Of a DNA stretch of 63,894 nucleotides, positions 8,049 to 16,279 are shown piece by piece. The stretch spans positions 1 through 63,894 of the forward strand of contig JAEULD010000065.1 in NCBI GenBank assembly GCA_016792765.1, in the 5' to 3' direction. A program made the translations under genes and the position numbers. The first letter of the stretch is position 1; each line of letters opens with the position of its first letter. The DNA is from Candidatus Odyssella sp. Its GTDB lineage: Bacteria; Pseudomonadota; Alphaproteobacteria; Bin65. The notes beneath the pieces were generated by a model. It worked only from the letters and a program-made list of their open reading frames with translations, was not told the origin of the DNA and ran no database searches.

Positions 8049-9092
8049 CTACTCCGCCGCCCGCGCGGCCGCCGCCGCCTCGGCCTCGATCCGCCCCGTC
8101 ACCATGCGCCGCGCGAGGATCGTGCCCTGGTCGGCGTTGACGTCGACGACCTTGCGGCCGGGATTGCGCTTCATCACCGCATGCACGGCCTCGCACGCCG
8201 CGCGGTCTTCCTCGAAGATCTTGGCGATCGTCTCGACCAGCTTGTCCGACAGTGCGGCGTCGTCGCGGCTGAACTTGCGCGCGAAGCCCCAGAAATACCA
8301 GGTCGAGTCTTCGGTCTCGGGCGTGATCGCGTTGGTGTTGCAGCCCTCCACGCCTTCGCCGCGCGGCCGGCCGGCCGGCGTCACGCCGACGTCGAGCACC
8401 AGATTGGCCGGCGGCTCGAAGTGGATGATCTGCCAGCGGTCGGCGTTGACGTGCTTGCCGAGCTTCCGGAACAGGTTCGCCTTCCAGAACGGCGCCGGCT
8501 CGTGATCGGGAATGAGCCGCTGCACGACGACCTTGTCCGCATCGCTCTTGGTCGCGATCGGGTGCTCGACGACGGCCTGGTTCCCGAGCGACGAGCGGTG
8601 GATGTAGGTCTCGTGCGTGAGATCGAGCAGGTTGTCGCTGATGAGCTGATAGTGGCACTTGACGTAGGTGGTGCCGCCGCAGGCCGTCCAGTCCGGATGG
8701 TCCATGCGCTGGAAGATCGCGGGAATCGACGCGGGGTCGGCTTTCGCAGCGTCGCCGGGCCACACCCAGAGCCAGCCGTACCGCTCGACGAGCGGGAAGG
8801 CGCGCACGCGCGCGCGCGGCGGGACGTTGGGCTGGCCCGGGATCTCGACGCATTTCCCGCGCCCGTCGAAGCGCAGTCCGTGATAGCTGCAGCGCACGGT
8901 GCCGCCCTCGATCCAGCCCATGGCGAGCGGCATCTCGCGGTGGCAGCAGCGGTCTTCGAGCGCCACGGCGGTTCCGGCCTCGTCGCGAAACAGCACCATC
9001 GGCTCGTTGCAGATCGTGCGCGCCAGGATCTTCCCGGCTTCGACCTCGCGCGGCCACGCGGCCACGTACCACGCATTCATGATGAACGGCAT
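8049..9092 (-). CDS. Rieske aromatic oxygenase, single-subunit (VanA-like O-demethylase family)
   Basis: 347-residue Rieske non-heme iron oxygenase of the vanillate O-demethylase/phenoxybenzoate dioxygenase branch. The Rieske ligands are Cys49-Cys-His51 and Cys68-Ser-Tyr-His71 (CSYHGLRFDG). The iron site is DNLLDLTHETYIH near residue 155. No VanB-type reductase is adjacent. The opening MNAWYVAAWPREV is typical of this clade. Likely work is O-demethylation or hydroxylation of a methoxylated or substituted benzoate (inference). It is a single-gene leftward unit, 139 bp upstream of the binding-protein terminator. Confidence 0.9.
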   Translation of the reverse strand: MPFIMNAWYVAAWPREVEAGKILARTICNEPMVLFRDEAGTAVALEDRCCHREMPLAMGWIEGGTVRCSYHGLRFDGRGKCVEIPGQPNVPPRARVRAFPLVERYGWLWVWPGDAAKADPASIPAIFQRMDHPDWTACGGTTYVKCHYQLISDNLLDLTHETYIHRSSLGNQAVVEHPIATKSDADKVVVQRLIPDHEPAPFWKANLFRKLGKHVNADRWQIIHFEPPANLVLDVGVTPAGRPRGEGVEGCNTNAITPETEDSTWYFWGFARKFSRDDAALSDKLVETIAKIFEEDRAACEAVHAVMKRNPGRKVVDVNADQGTILARRMVTGRIEAEAAAAARAAE

Positions 9093-9184
9093 CGCCCGCC
9101 TCCCTCACGGCCGGGGGAAGGCTAGGCCCGCGCTTCGCGGCCTGTCAACCGCGAAAAGTGCAAACGCACATATCGGCCGGCACG

Positions 9185-9210
9185 AAAAAGGGGGCCGTTC
9201 GGCCCCCTTT
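9185..9210 (-). terminator. Rho-independent terminator of the binding-protein gene
   Basis: A perfect 10-bp stem (AAAGGGGGCC at 9187-9196 and GGCCCCCTTT at 9201-9210, loop GTTC) is followed, in the leftward direction, by a run of five T. It lies 22 bp past the stop of the binding-protein gene ending at 9232. Confidence 0.88.
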
Positions 9211-9231
9211 CCGTCGCCGCCGCCGCGGCGG

Positions 9232-10407
9232 CTACATGTTGCAGCCGCTCGGCGGATCCTGCACGTCCTTGAGCGTGTCGAGCACCACATGGGTGGGCTT
9301 GCCGCCCACGTCCTTCACTTCGATCATGTAGATGTTCTGCACGATGTTGTTGGTCTTGGGGTCGATGCGCAGCGGGCCGCGCGGGCCGTTGTATTGGGCC
9401 TTGCGGATCGCCTCCATCATCGCCTTCTTGTCGTCGGTCTTGCCGCCGACGGCCTTGAGGCCGAGCGCGATCATGTGGATCGCGTCGTAGCCGTTGATCG
9501 CCACCTCGTCGGGGTCGCGCCCGCCCGAGCGCTTCCGGAACTCGGCGACGAACTTCTTGTTCGCGTCGTTGTCGAGCGTCGGCACGTAGTTGATCGGACC
9601 GAGGAAGCCCACCGCGGACTTGCCCTGCTTGTCGATGAACAGCGGGCCCACGGTCCAGGCCGGGCCGCTCAGCGGGATCTGCCCCTTGAGGCCGAACTTG
9701 TCGTACTCGACGACGTACTGGATGCCCATGCCGCCCGGGAAGAACACGTAGACGATGTCGGGCTTGGCGGCCTTCGCCTGGGCGAGATAGGGCCCGAAAT
9801 CCTTCGTCGAGAACGGCGGATAGGCCTCGCCGACCACCTTGCCGCCGGACTTCGTGAACTCGCGCTTGAAGATCTCGATGATCTCGCGCCCGCCGGCATA
9901 GTCGGCGGCCATGCCGAACGCGGTCTTGTAGCCCTTCTTGAACAGCCAGGCGCCGCTGTCGCGGATGATCTGCTCGTTCGAGAAGGAGACGCGCATCACC
10001 CACGGGCTGCAGTCCTTGCCGGTGATGTTGCCGGCGCCCGCGTTGATGATGATCGTCGGCTGCTGCGCCGCCACCGCTTCCTGGTGGATCGGAATCCCGA
10101 GATTGGACGCGAGCCCGCCGAGGATGACGTCGGCCTTGTCGCTGCCGACCAGCTTCTTGAACTTGGCGATGGCCTGCGGTGGCTTGTTCTCGTCGTTCTC
10201 GACGATCAGCTCGATCTTGCGCCCGGCGATGGCGCCGCCGATCTCGTCGATCGCCATCTTGATCGTGATCTCCATCGATTTCGAATAGATCTCGAACGGC
10301 GGCGCGAACGGCAGCACCACGCCGATCTTGATCGGGCCGCTCTGCGCCATGGCCGGCGCGGCCACGAGCATCATCGCGGGCAACAGCCCGCAAAGCCTGC
10401 GTCTCAT
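9232..10407 (-). CDS. ABC transporter substrate-binding protein (LivK-type, periplasmic binding protein family 6)
   Basis: 391-residue periplasmic receptor of the HAAT importer family. It has a Sec signal peptide (MRRRLCGLLPAMMLVAAPAMAQ, cleavage after AMA) followed by the typical first strand IKIGVVLPFAPP. The repeated domain architecture runs to the C-terminus, with a single late Cys in the tail PPSGC. The ATG has a GGTTAGAG ribosome-binding site. It is not inside the liv operon but is the only HAAT receptor in the window, and the liv operon lacks one, so the two probably work together. Ligand unknown; HAAT receptors in aromatic clusters bind phenylpropanoids or benzoates. Confidence 0.9.
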   Translation of the reverse strand: MRRRLCGLLPAMMLVAAPAMAQSGPIKIGVVLPFAPPFEIYSKSMEITIKMAIDEIGGAIAGRKIELIVENDENKPPQAIAKFKKLVGSDKADVILGGLASNLGIPIHQEAVAAQQPTIIINAGAGNITGKDCSPWVMRVSFSNEQIIRDSGAWLFKKGYKTAFGMAADYAGGREIIEIFKREFTKSGGKVVGEAYPPFSTKDFGPYLAQAKAAKPDIVYVFFPGGMGIQYVVEYDKFGLKGQIPLSGPAWTVGPLFIDKQGKSAVGFLGPINYVPTLDNDANKKFVAEFRKRSGGRDPDEVAINGYDAIHMIALGLKAVGGKTDDKKAMMEAIRKAQYNGPRGPLRIDPKTNNIVQNIYMIEVKDVGGKPTHVVLDTLKDVQDPPSGCNM

Positions 10408-10671
10408 CTCTAACCTCCCTCGTTGGCGACACGTACGGAGCGATGATAGCGCGCCGGCGCCGGCGCACAAAGCGGAGTCCGGCGCGCTTCGGCCCCGCGG
10501 CTTGCTCCGGCGCATGGTTCCTTGATAGATTTTGCGAAAGGGGTCCGGCGGGCCGCGATGCGGCGATGACCGACGCGCGAAGGCGCTGCGGCACCAGCGA
10601 TATTTGCCGAAAGAGCCATCTCGGGGCCTACTCGCACCCTTCCGTACCGGTCCGTTCCGGCACGCAGTCGA

Positions 10672-12213
10672 ATGCGCAATGCGGGGGCGATGGGAAGCGA
10701 TCGCGAATCCGAAACGCCGGCCGTGTGGCTGGAAGCCGTGATGGAGGCGGCGGTCGACGGCATCATCGCGATCGATGCCCGCGGGATCGTGCAGATCTAC
10801 AACAAGGCGTGCGAGCGCATCTTCGGCCACGCCGCCGCCGAGGTCCTCGGCCGCAACGTCAGCATGCTGATGCCGTCGCCCGACCGCGAGCGGCACGACG
10901 CCTACATCGGCGACTACCGGCGCACCGGCGTGCGCAAGATCGTCGGCATCGGCCGCGAGGTGACGGGCCTGCGCAAGGACGGCGCCACGTTCCCGATGGA
11001 GCTGTCCGTCGCCGAAGTGCACCGCGACGGCGAGCCCGCGTTCGTCGGCATCGTTCGCGACATCACCGCCCGCAAGGCCGCCGAGGCGGAGCTGCGCGAG
11101 CGCGAGACCCGGCTCCGCACCATTCTCGACACGGCCGCGGACGCCATCATCGTCATCGACGAGCGCGGCACGATCGAATCGTTCAGCGCCTCCGCGGTCC
11201 GCCTGTTCGGCTACGAGCCGAAAGAGGCGATCGGACGGAACGTCGGCGCGCTGATGCCGTCGCCGTATCGCGAGGAGCACGACCGCTACCTCCGCCGCTA
11301 TCTCGAAACCGGCGAACGCCGCATCATCGGCACCGGCCGCATCGTCGTCGGCCGCCGCAAGGACGGAACCACGTTTCCGATGGAGCTGTCGGTGGGCGAA
11401 AGCCGCCTCGCCGACCGGCGCGTGTTCACCGGCTTCATTCGCGACGTCTCCGAGCGCCAGCTGGCCGAGCGCCGCCTCCAGGAACTGCAGGCGCAGCTCG
11501 TTCACGTGTCGCGGGTCAGCGCGATGGGGGCCATGGCCTCGGCCTTCGCGCACGAGCTGAACCAGCCGCTCGGCGCCGCGATGAACTATCTCAGCGCCGT
11601 CCGGCGCTGGCTCGAGGAGAGCACCGAGGCGCGCGCGCCCAAGATGCTCGAGGGCACGCAGCGCGCGGCGGCCGAGATCGCGCGCGCCGCGCAGATCATC
11701 CAGCGCCTGCGCCAGTTCATCCAGAAAGGCCGCACCGATCGCGCGTGGGAGAAAGTCGGCACCGTCATCGAAGAGGCGGCCGCGCTGGCGCTGGTGGGGG
11801 CCGCCGACCGCAACATCGGCATCCACATCGAGATCGCGCCGAACCTGCCCGAGGCGATGATGGACAAGGTGCAGATCCAGCAGGTGCTGACGAACCTCAT
11901 CCGCAACGCGGTGGAGGCGATGGCCAACGCGCCGAAGCGGCGCCTCACCATCACCGGCCGGCAGACCGCGCCCGACGCGATCGAGATCGCGGTCGCCGAC
12001 AGCGGCCCCGGCATCGCGCCGCAGGTGGCCAGAGACCTGTTCAAGCCTTTCGTCACCACGAAACCCACCGGCATGGGCGTCGGCCTCTCGATCTGCCGGT
12101 CGATCGTGCAGAGCCACGGCGGCGAGCTGAAGCTGGAGCCGAATCCCGAAGGCGGCAGCATCTTCCGCTTCACGCTGCCGCTGAACGCGTCCGAGGCGCA
12201 GCCCGATGTCTGA
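10672..12213 (+). CDS. fixL: Oxygen sensor histidine kinase FixL with two heme-type PAS domains
   Basis: 513-residue soluble sensor kinase that phosphorylates FixJ when its heme loses O2. PAS1 spans about residues 17-135 and PAS2 about 140-262. Both carry the FixL heme signature, with the proximal His in a HDxY motif (His75, His203) and a distal Arg exactly 20 residues later in the FG loop (Arg95, Arg223). The kinase core follows: phosphoacceptor His294 in FAHELNQPL, N box IRNAVEAM and G boxes DSGPGIAP and MGVGLSI. No membrane segment is present. The start at 10672 has a poor ribosome-binding site; the ATG at 10690 (MGSDRES) is an alternative. It overlaps fixJ by 8 bp. Strong resemblance to Bradyrhizobium FixL from PAS2 onward. 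Confidence 0.93.
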   Translation: MRNAGAMGSDRESETPAVWLEAVMEAAVDGIIAIDARGIVQIYNKACERIFGHAAAEVLGRNVSMLMPSPDRERHDAYIGDYRRTGVRKIVGIGREVTGLRKDGATFPMELSVAEVHRDGEPAFVGIVRDITARKAAEAELRERETRLRTILDTAADAIIVIDERGTIESFSASAVRLFGYEPKEAIGRNVGALMPSPYREEHDRYLRRYLETGERRIIGTGRIVVGRRKDGTTFPMELSVGESRLADRRVFTGFIRDVSERQLAERRLQELQAQLVHVSRVSAMGAMASAFAHELNQPLGAAMNYLSAVRRWLEESTEARAPKMLEGTQRAAAEIARAAQIIQRLRQFIQKGRTDRAWEKVGTVIEEAAALALVGAADRNIGIHIEIAPNLPEAMMDKVQIQQVLTNLIRNAVEAMANAPKRRLTITGRQTAPDAIEIAVADSGPGIAPQVARDLFKPFVTTKPTGMGVGLSICRSIVQSHGGELKLEPNPEGGSIFRFTLPLNASEAQPDV

Positions 12214-12838
12214 TGCGGCGCGCGTCTTCGTCGTCGACGACGACCAGAGCATGCGCGAATCGCTGCGCTTCCTGCTCGAAGCCGCGGGCTTCGCGGTGGA
12301 AACCTTCGCCTCGGCGCGCGCTTTCCTCGATGCCGGCGGCGCGGCCAAGTCCGGCTGCCTCGTCGCCGACGTCCGCATGCCGGAAATGAACGGACTGGCG
12401 TTGCAGGAAAAGCTGGCGGCCGACGGATCGCGCCTGCCGGTCATCCTGATGACCGGCCATGCCGACGTGCCGATGGCGGTGAGCGCGATGCGGGCCGGCG
12501 CGGCCGATTTCATCGAGAAGCCGTTCGCCGACGAGGCGCTGATCGCCAGCATCCGCCGCGCGCTGGCGAGGGCGCCGGAGCGGGAACGGCCGGCGGCGCC
12601 CGCCGCCGTCCCGGCCGAGGTCGCGGAACGCATGGCCCGGCTCACGCCGCGCGAACGGGAGGTGCTCGATCACCTCGTGCGCGGCAGCCAGCACAAGGTC
12701 ATCGCGCACGAGCTCGGGATCAGCCCGCGCACGATCGAGGTGCATCGCGCGCACATCATGCAGAAGATGGAGGCGCGCAATCTCGCGCACCTCGTCCGGC
12801 TCGTGCTGTCCGGCGACGACGAGGCCGGCAAAGGTTGA
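12206..12838 (+). CDS. fixJ: Two-component response regulator FixJ
   Basis: 210-residue regulator that activates fixK-type promoters when phosphorylated by FixL. The receiver domain has the acidic triad DDD near residue 11, phosphoacceptor Asp55 (VADVRMPEMNG), Thr in LMTGHAD and Lys in IEKPF. The C-terminal LuxR-type HTH reads LTPREREVLDHLVRG..KVIAHELGISPRTIEVHRAHIMQKM, the standard FixJ output domain. It overlaps fixL by 8 bp, so they form one operon. Confidence 0.95.
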   Translation: MSDAARVFVVDDDQSMRESLRFLLEAAGFAVETFASARAFLDAGGAAKSGCLVADVRMPEMNGLALQEKLAADGSRLPVILMTGHADVPMAVSAMRAGAADFIEKPFADEALIASIRRALARAPERERPAAPAAVPAEVAERMARLTPREREVLDHLVRGSQHKVIAHELGISPRTIEVHRAHIMQKMEARNLAHLVRLVLSGDDEAGKG

Positions 12839-12984
12839 CGCCGCGCCGGGCCGTACGGGCAGGCCCCAATGGCCGCGCAAAGCTCTTTGCTCTATCCCGC
12901 TACCCGCCGGAACTGCGGCACCCTGTGGTCGGCAGACAAGGGTGGGCGCGCAGCGGCTGGCCGCGCAGCGAGCGGAGCAGGAGC

Positions 12985-13374
12985 GTGCCGTACAGCGGCT
13001 TCAGGATCATCGTCGTCGAGGACGATCCCGGCATGCGCGGTTCGCTCGAATTCCTGCTCGAGGCGCACGGCTTCGCCGTGGCGGCGTTCGCCGCGCTGGA
13101 CCACGTGCCGGAAGACCTCGTGCAGGGCTGGAGCTGCGCGATCCTCGACGTACATCTCGCCGGCGCCAACGGCATGGCGGTGTACGAGGTGTTGCGCGCC
13201 CGCGGCGGCGCGCTGCCGGCCATCTTCATCACGGGCCAGGCCGACGAAGCGATGCGCTTCCATGCCCGCCGCCTGAAGGCCGTCGCGCTGCTGGAAAAGC
13301 CCTTCTCGGACGACGCGCTGCTGGAAGCGGTCGGCCGCGCCCTGGCGGCCGCGGCAACGCCCGCCGCCGGCTGA
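12985..13374 (+). CDS. Single-domain response regulator (CheY-like) downstream of fixLJ
   Basis: 129-residue stand-alone receiver with no output domain: acidic pair EDD near residue 13, Asp55 (AILDVHLAG), Thr in FITGQAD and Lys in LLEKPF. It is most like the FixJ receiver (LEFLLEAHGFAV versus LRFLLEAAGFAV), so it probably arose by duplication of it. The start is the GTG at 12985, preceded by AGCAGGAGC; the frame is open to 12835 but the extra 50 residues lack family character. Possible roles are a phosphate sink or modulator of FixL, as described for single receivers in Caulobacter and rhizobia (inference). Confidence 0.82.
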   Translation: MPYSGFRIIVVEDDPGMRGSLEFLLEAHGFAVAAFAALDHVPEDLVQGWSCAILDVHLAGANGMAVYEVLRARGGALPAIFITGQADEAMRFHARRLKAVALLEKPFSDDALLEAVGRALAAAATPAAG

Positions 13375-13451
13375 CCGGCGCGGCCTCGACGCGATACTTC
13401 GCCGCATCCCCGTGGGCGCGCGCGGCCGGGCCCGGCGCCGGCCCAACCGCA

Positions 13452-13467
13452 TAAGGGCAATCCCTTA
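13452..13467. promoter_or_regulatory. Perfect palindrome upstream of fixK, candidate FixJ operator
   Basis: TAAGGG-CAAT-CCCTTA is an exact inverted repeat centred 94 bp upstream of the fixK start and just downstream of the fixLJ operon. Position and symmetry fit an activator site; assignment to FixJ is inference from gene order. Confidence 0.5.
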
Positions 13468-13553
13468 CGGTGCAAACCGAATATTGCCCGCGTCGGCCGC
13501 GGCATAGCGTTGCCGTCGAGCCGCGTATCGCGACGCAAGACAGGGAGCCGATC

Positions 13554-14255
13554 ATGCATGCGTACACCAACTCGGCAGTCTCCGCAGCCCGCGCTCCGAT
13601 GGCGATGCACCTTCAGCCGGTTTCGGCCGCCGCGCCGAGAGCCGGCGCGGACCCGCTCGAGCGGCTCGGCACCGCCGCGAAATTCGGGCGCAATCACACG
13701 ATCTATTTCGAAGGCGACGAGGCCGGGCACTGCTACCGGGTGAAAAGCGGCACCGTGCGCCTCTGCAAGGTCACCGAAGACGGGCGGCGCCAGATCGCGG
13801 CGTTCCTCACCGCCGGCGACCTGTTCGGCTGGACCGACCACGGCGGGTACGGCTTCTCGGCCGAGGCGGTGACCGACGTGACGCTCGAGAAATTCAGCCG
13901 CGCCCGCATCGAGGATGCGGTGAAGGCATTTCCGGCGCTGGGCCGCCACGTGCTGGCGCTGCTCTCCACCCAGCTCGCCTCGGCGCACGGGCACCTGCTG
14001 CTGCTCGGCCGCATGACGGCCGCCGAGCGCATCGCGAATTTCCTGCTGGAGCTCGGCCGCCGCCAGCGCAACGACGGCGCCGTCGCGCTGGCGATGTGCC
14101 GCAAGGACATCGCCGACTATCTCGGCCTCACCGTCGAAACCGTGAGCCGCACGATGAACGCGCTGAAGCGCGAGGGCATCATCGCCTTCGCCGAGCCGGA
14201 AAACGTGCGGCTGAAGCAGAGCGCCGCGCTCGAGCGCCTGGCGATGGCGGCCTGA
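13554..14255 (+). CDS. fixK: Crp/Fnr family regulator, FixK type
   Basis: 233-residue regulator with an N-terminal cyclic-nucleotide-fold domain (IYFEGDEAGHCYRVKSGTVRL) and a C-terminal HTH. The recognition helix LTVETVSRTMNALK has the E-x2-S-R pattern that reads TTGAT half-sites. There is no N-terminal cysteine cluster, so it cannot sense O2 through an iron-sulfur centre; this and its position after fixLJ identify it as FixK rather than FNR. The ATG at 13554 has AGGGAGCC upstream; an in-frame ATG exists at 13470 but overlaps the palindromic region. Predicted targets are the TTGAy-N4-rTCAA sites upstream of hemN, fnrN, boxB and ccoN. Confidence 0.88.
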   Translation: MHAYTNSAVSAARAPMAMHLQPVSAAAPRAGADPLERLGTAAKFGRNHTIYFEGDEAGHCYRVKSGTVRLCKVTEDGRRQIAAFLTAGDLFGWTDHGGYGFSAEAVTDVTLEKFSRARIEDAVKAFPALGRHVLALLSTQLASAHGHLLLLGRMTAAERIANFLLELGRRQRNDGAVALAMCRKDIADYLGLTVETVSRTMNALKREGIIAFAEPENVRLKQSAALERLAMAA

Positions 14256-14266
14256 ACGCGGCGCCG

Positions 14267-15058
14267 CTAGGCGCTGAACAGCAGGATGCTGGTGCCGCCG
14301 TCGACGTAGAGCACCTGGCCGTTGACGTAGCTGCTGGCGGCGGAGGCGAGGAAGATCGCGGCGCCGGCGAGTTCCGCCGGCTCGGCCCAGCGCTTGAGCG
14401 GAACGCTGCGCTCGACGATGCCCTTCCATTGCGGGCTGTCGGCGATGGCGCGGTTCATCTCCGAGCGCACCGTGCCGGGCGCGATGCCGTTCACGTTGAT
14501 GCCGCGCTCGCCCAGCTCCACCGCCAGCGAGCGCACGAGCCCGGCGAGCCCCGCCTTGGTCGCGGGGTAGGCGATGTCGCCCGCCATCGCGAAACGGTCG
14601 GCGAGCGAGGTGACGAAAATGAGCCGCCCGGCGCCGCGCTGCAGCATGTGGCGCGCAGCGCTTCGGGCGAGGTGGTAGGGCGCCACGAGATTCGTCTCGA
14701 GCAGCGCGCGGAACTCCTTCGTCTCCACTCGCTCGAGCGAACGCCGGTCGCGCGCGCCCGCGTTGCAGACGAGGCCGTCGAGGCGCCCGTGCGACTTCGC
14801 GACGTCGGCGAGCGCCGCTTCGCCGGCGGCGAGATCGCCCACGTCGAACGGCACCACGAAGCTGCGCGGAATGCCCTTGGCGCGCGCCTCGAGGTTCGCG
14901 CGGTTCCGGCTGTTGAGCCCGACGACGGCGCCGGCCGCGGCGAGGCCCTCGGCGATGGCGAGACCGATGCCGGAGGAGGCGCCGGTGACGACCCACACCT
15001 GGTCCTTCAGCGAGAAGAGATCGAGGCCGCGCGGCATCGGATCGGGGGCGGAACTCAT
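14267..15058 (-). CDS. SDR family NAD(P)-dependent oxidoreductase
   Basis: 263-residue classical short-chain dehydrogenase. It has the cofactor motif TGASSGIG at residues 25-32, NAGA, the catalytic Ser in VTSLADR and Tyr-x3-Lys in YPATK, plus the C-terminal GQVLYVDGGT. The ATG is preceded by GAGGAC. Similar to gluconate/3-oxoacyl reductase-like SDRs; substrate not assignable. It converges on fixK with an 11-bp gap and is divergent from pfkB, which makes membership of the low-oxygen island possible but unproven. Confidence 0.88.
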   Translation of the reverse strand: MSSAPDPMPRGLDLFSLKDQVWVVTGASSGIGLAIAEGLAAAGAVVGLNSRNRANLEARAKGIPRSFVVPFDVGDLAAGEAALADVAKSHGRLDGLVCNAGARDRRSLERVETKEFRALLETNLVAPYHLARSAARHMLQRGAGRLIFVTSLADRFAMAGDIAYPATKAGLAGLVRSLAVELGERGINVNGIAPGTVRSEMNRAIADSPQWKGIVERSVPLKRWAEPAELAGAAIFLASAASSYVNGQVLYVDGGTSILLFSA

Positions 15059-15285
15059 GCGTCCTCGTCGGTGTTCGCGGCCGCGCCTGCGGGCGCGGCC
15101 GGCGGCGCGTGAGAGTGCAGAAGCGCGCGGCCGCGCGCAAGCAGGGCCGCGGCATGGCCGCCGCGCGGCGGCGGAGCCGTGCGCGGATGCGTATTCGGCG
15201 CGACGCGGTTCCGGCTTTCGCGCGCACCGGCGCTCGGGCACAGTGGCGCGGATCGATCGCCGCAGCACCGGGACGCCGCCGCTTC

Positions 15286-16245
15286 ATGGCACTTTCGCCG
15301 CCCGTCGCGACCCTCACGCTCAATCCCTCGGCGGACATTTCCGTCGAGGTCGGCCGCTGGCGCCCCGGCGAGAAGATCCGGGCCAAGGTCGTGCGCTGGG
15401 ACCCGGGCGGCGGCGGCCTCAACGTGGCCCGCGTGATGCGCGCGCTCGGCCTCGATTGCCTCGCGATCCACACCGCCGGCGGCCCCGAGGGCGACAAGCT
15501 CCAGCACGCGCTCGACCGCGCCGGGCTGCATCACCGCGCGATCGCGATCCAGGATGTCACGCGCATCAGCATCATGATCGCCGACCGCAAGACCAGCGAC
15601 CGCTACACGCTCACCTTTCCGGGCCCCACCCTGACCGCCGACGAATGCGCCGCCTGCCTCGCCGCCGTCGAGGCGAGCGGGGCCACGCGCGGCACGCTCG
15701 TCGCGAGCGGCAGCCTGCCGCCCGGCGCGCCGAACGATTTCTACGCGCAGGCGGCGCGTCTCGTCGCCGCGGGCGGCGGCAGCTTCGTCCTCGATACGAG
15801 CGGCGCCGCGCTCAAGCCGGCGCTCGGCGAGCCGATCTTCCTCGCGAAGCTCAACCACGGCGAACTCGTCGATCTCGCCGGCGCGCCGCTCGAAGGCCGC
15901 GACGCGGTGATCGCGTTCGCGCGCGACCTGATCGGCCGCCGGCAGCTCGAGAACGTCGCGGTGACGCTGGGCGCCGAGGGCGCGCTGCTGGTCACGCGCC
16001 GCGGCGTGCACTATTCGCCTTCGCCGCGCATCGACGCGCGCTCTCCGGTCGGGGCCGGCGACAGCTTCCTGGCCGCGCTCGTCGTCGGCATGTTCAACGG
16101 CGAGCCGCTCGATCGGGCGCTGCGCATCGCGGTGTGCGCCGGCGCCGCGGCGGCCTCGGGCGAGGGAACGTCGCTGGTCCAGCCGCGGGCGGCCGCCGAC
16201 ATCCTCAAGCTGTTCGAGCGCCAGCTCGGCCCGGCCGAGGCCTAG
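15286..16245 (+). CDS. pfkB: 6-phosphofructokinase of the PfkB (ribokinase) family
   Basis: 319-residue sugar kinase. Strong agreement with E. coli Pfk-2 features: TLTLNPSADIS at the N-terminus, PGGGGLNVARVMRALG, TFPGPTLTADE, SGSLPPG, the catalytic GAGDSFLAAL with its Asp, and a final GTSLVQP. It phosphorylates fructose 6-phosphate or a close analogue, committing carbon to glycolysis. In several alphaproteobacteria and in actinobacterial dormancy regulons pfkB travels with universal stress proteins and Crp/Fnr regulators, as here. No FNR box is visible upstream. Confidence 0.88.
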   Translation: MALSPPVATLTLNPSADISVEVGRWRPGEKIRAKVVRWDPGGGGLNVARVMRALGLDCLAIHTAGGPEGDKLQHALDRAGLHHRAIAIQDVTRISIMIADRKTSDRYTLTFPGPTLTADECAACLAAVEASGATRGTLVASGSLPPGAPNDFYAQAARLVAAGGGSFVLDTSGAALKPALGEPIFLAKLNHGELVDLAGAPLEGRDAVIAFARDLIGRRQLENVAVTLGAEGALLVTRRGVHYSPSPRIDARSPVGAGDSFLAALVVGMFNGEPLDRALRIAVCAGAAAASGEGTSLVQPRAAADILKLFERQLGPAEA

Positions 16246-16279
16246 CCGGCGGAAGCGCGCGCGAGCGTTTCGCGCGCCT

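Noticed and set aside
10513-10540. TTGAT half-site before fixL as an FNR box
   Set aside because: The second half does not match (TTGAT-AGAT-TTTGC), so it was not counted with the four real boxes.
9232-12645. A 1137-codon open frame on the minus strand
   Set aside because: Only the last 391 codons (10407-9232) are a protein; the rest is antisense to fixL and fixJ and reflects scarce stops at high GC.
13470-13553. Longer fixK start at 13470
   Set aside because: The extra 28 residues lack homology character and begin just past the regulatory palindrome; the ATG at 13554 has a proper ribosome-binding site.
10672-14255. Nitrogen fixation capacity suggested by fixLJK
   Set aside because: No nif or fixABCX genes are in the window; fixLJK with cco genes also occurs in non-fixing alphaproteobacteria.
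12900-15497. An 865-codon open frame on the minus strand
   Set aside because: It runs antisense to the receiver and fixK genes and through the SDR gene in a wrong frame, with Arg/Ala-rich low-complexity translation.
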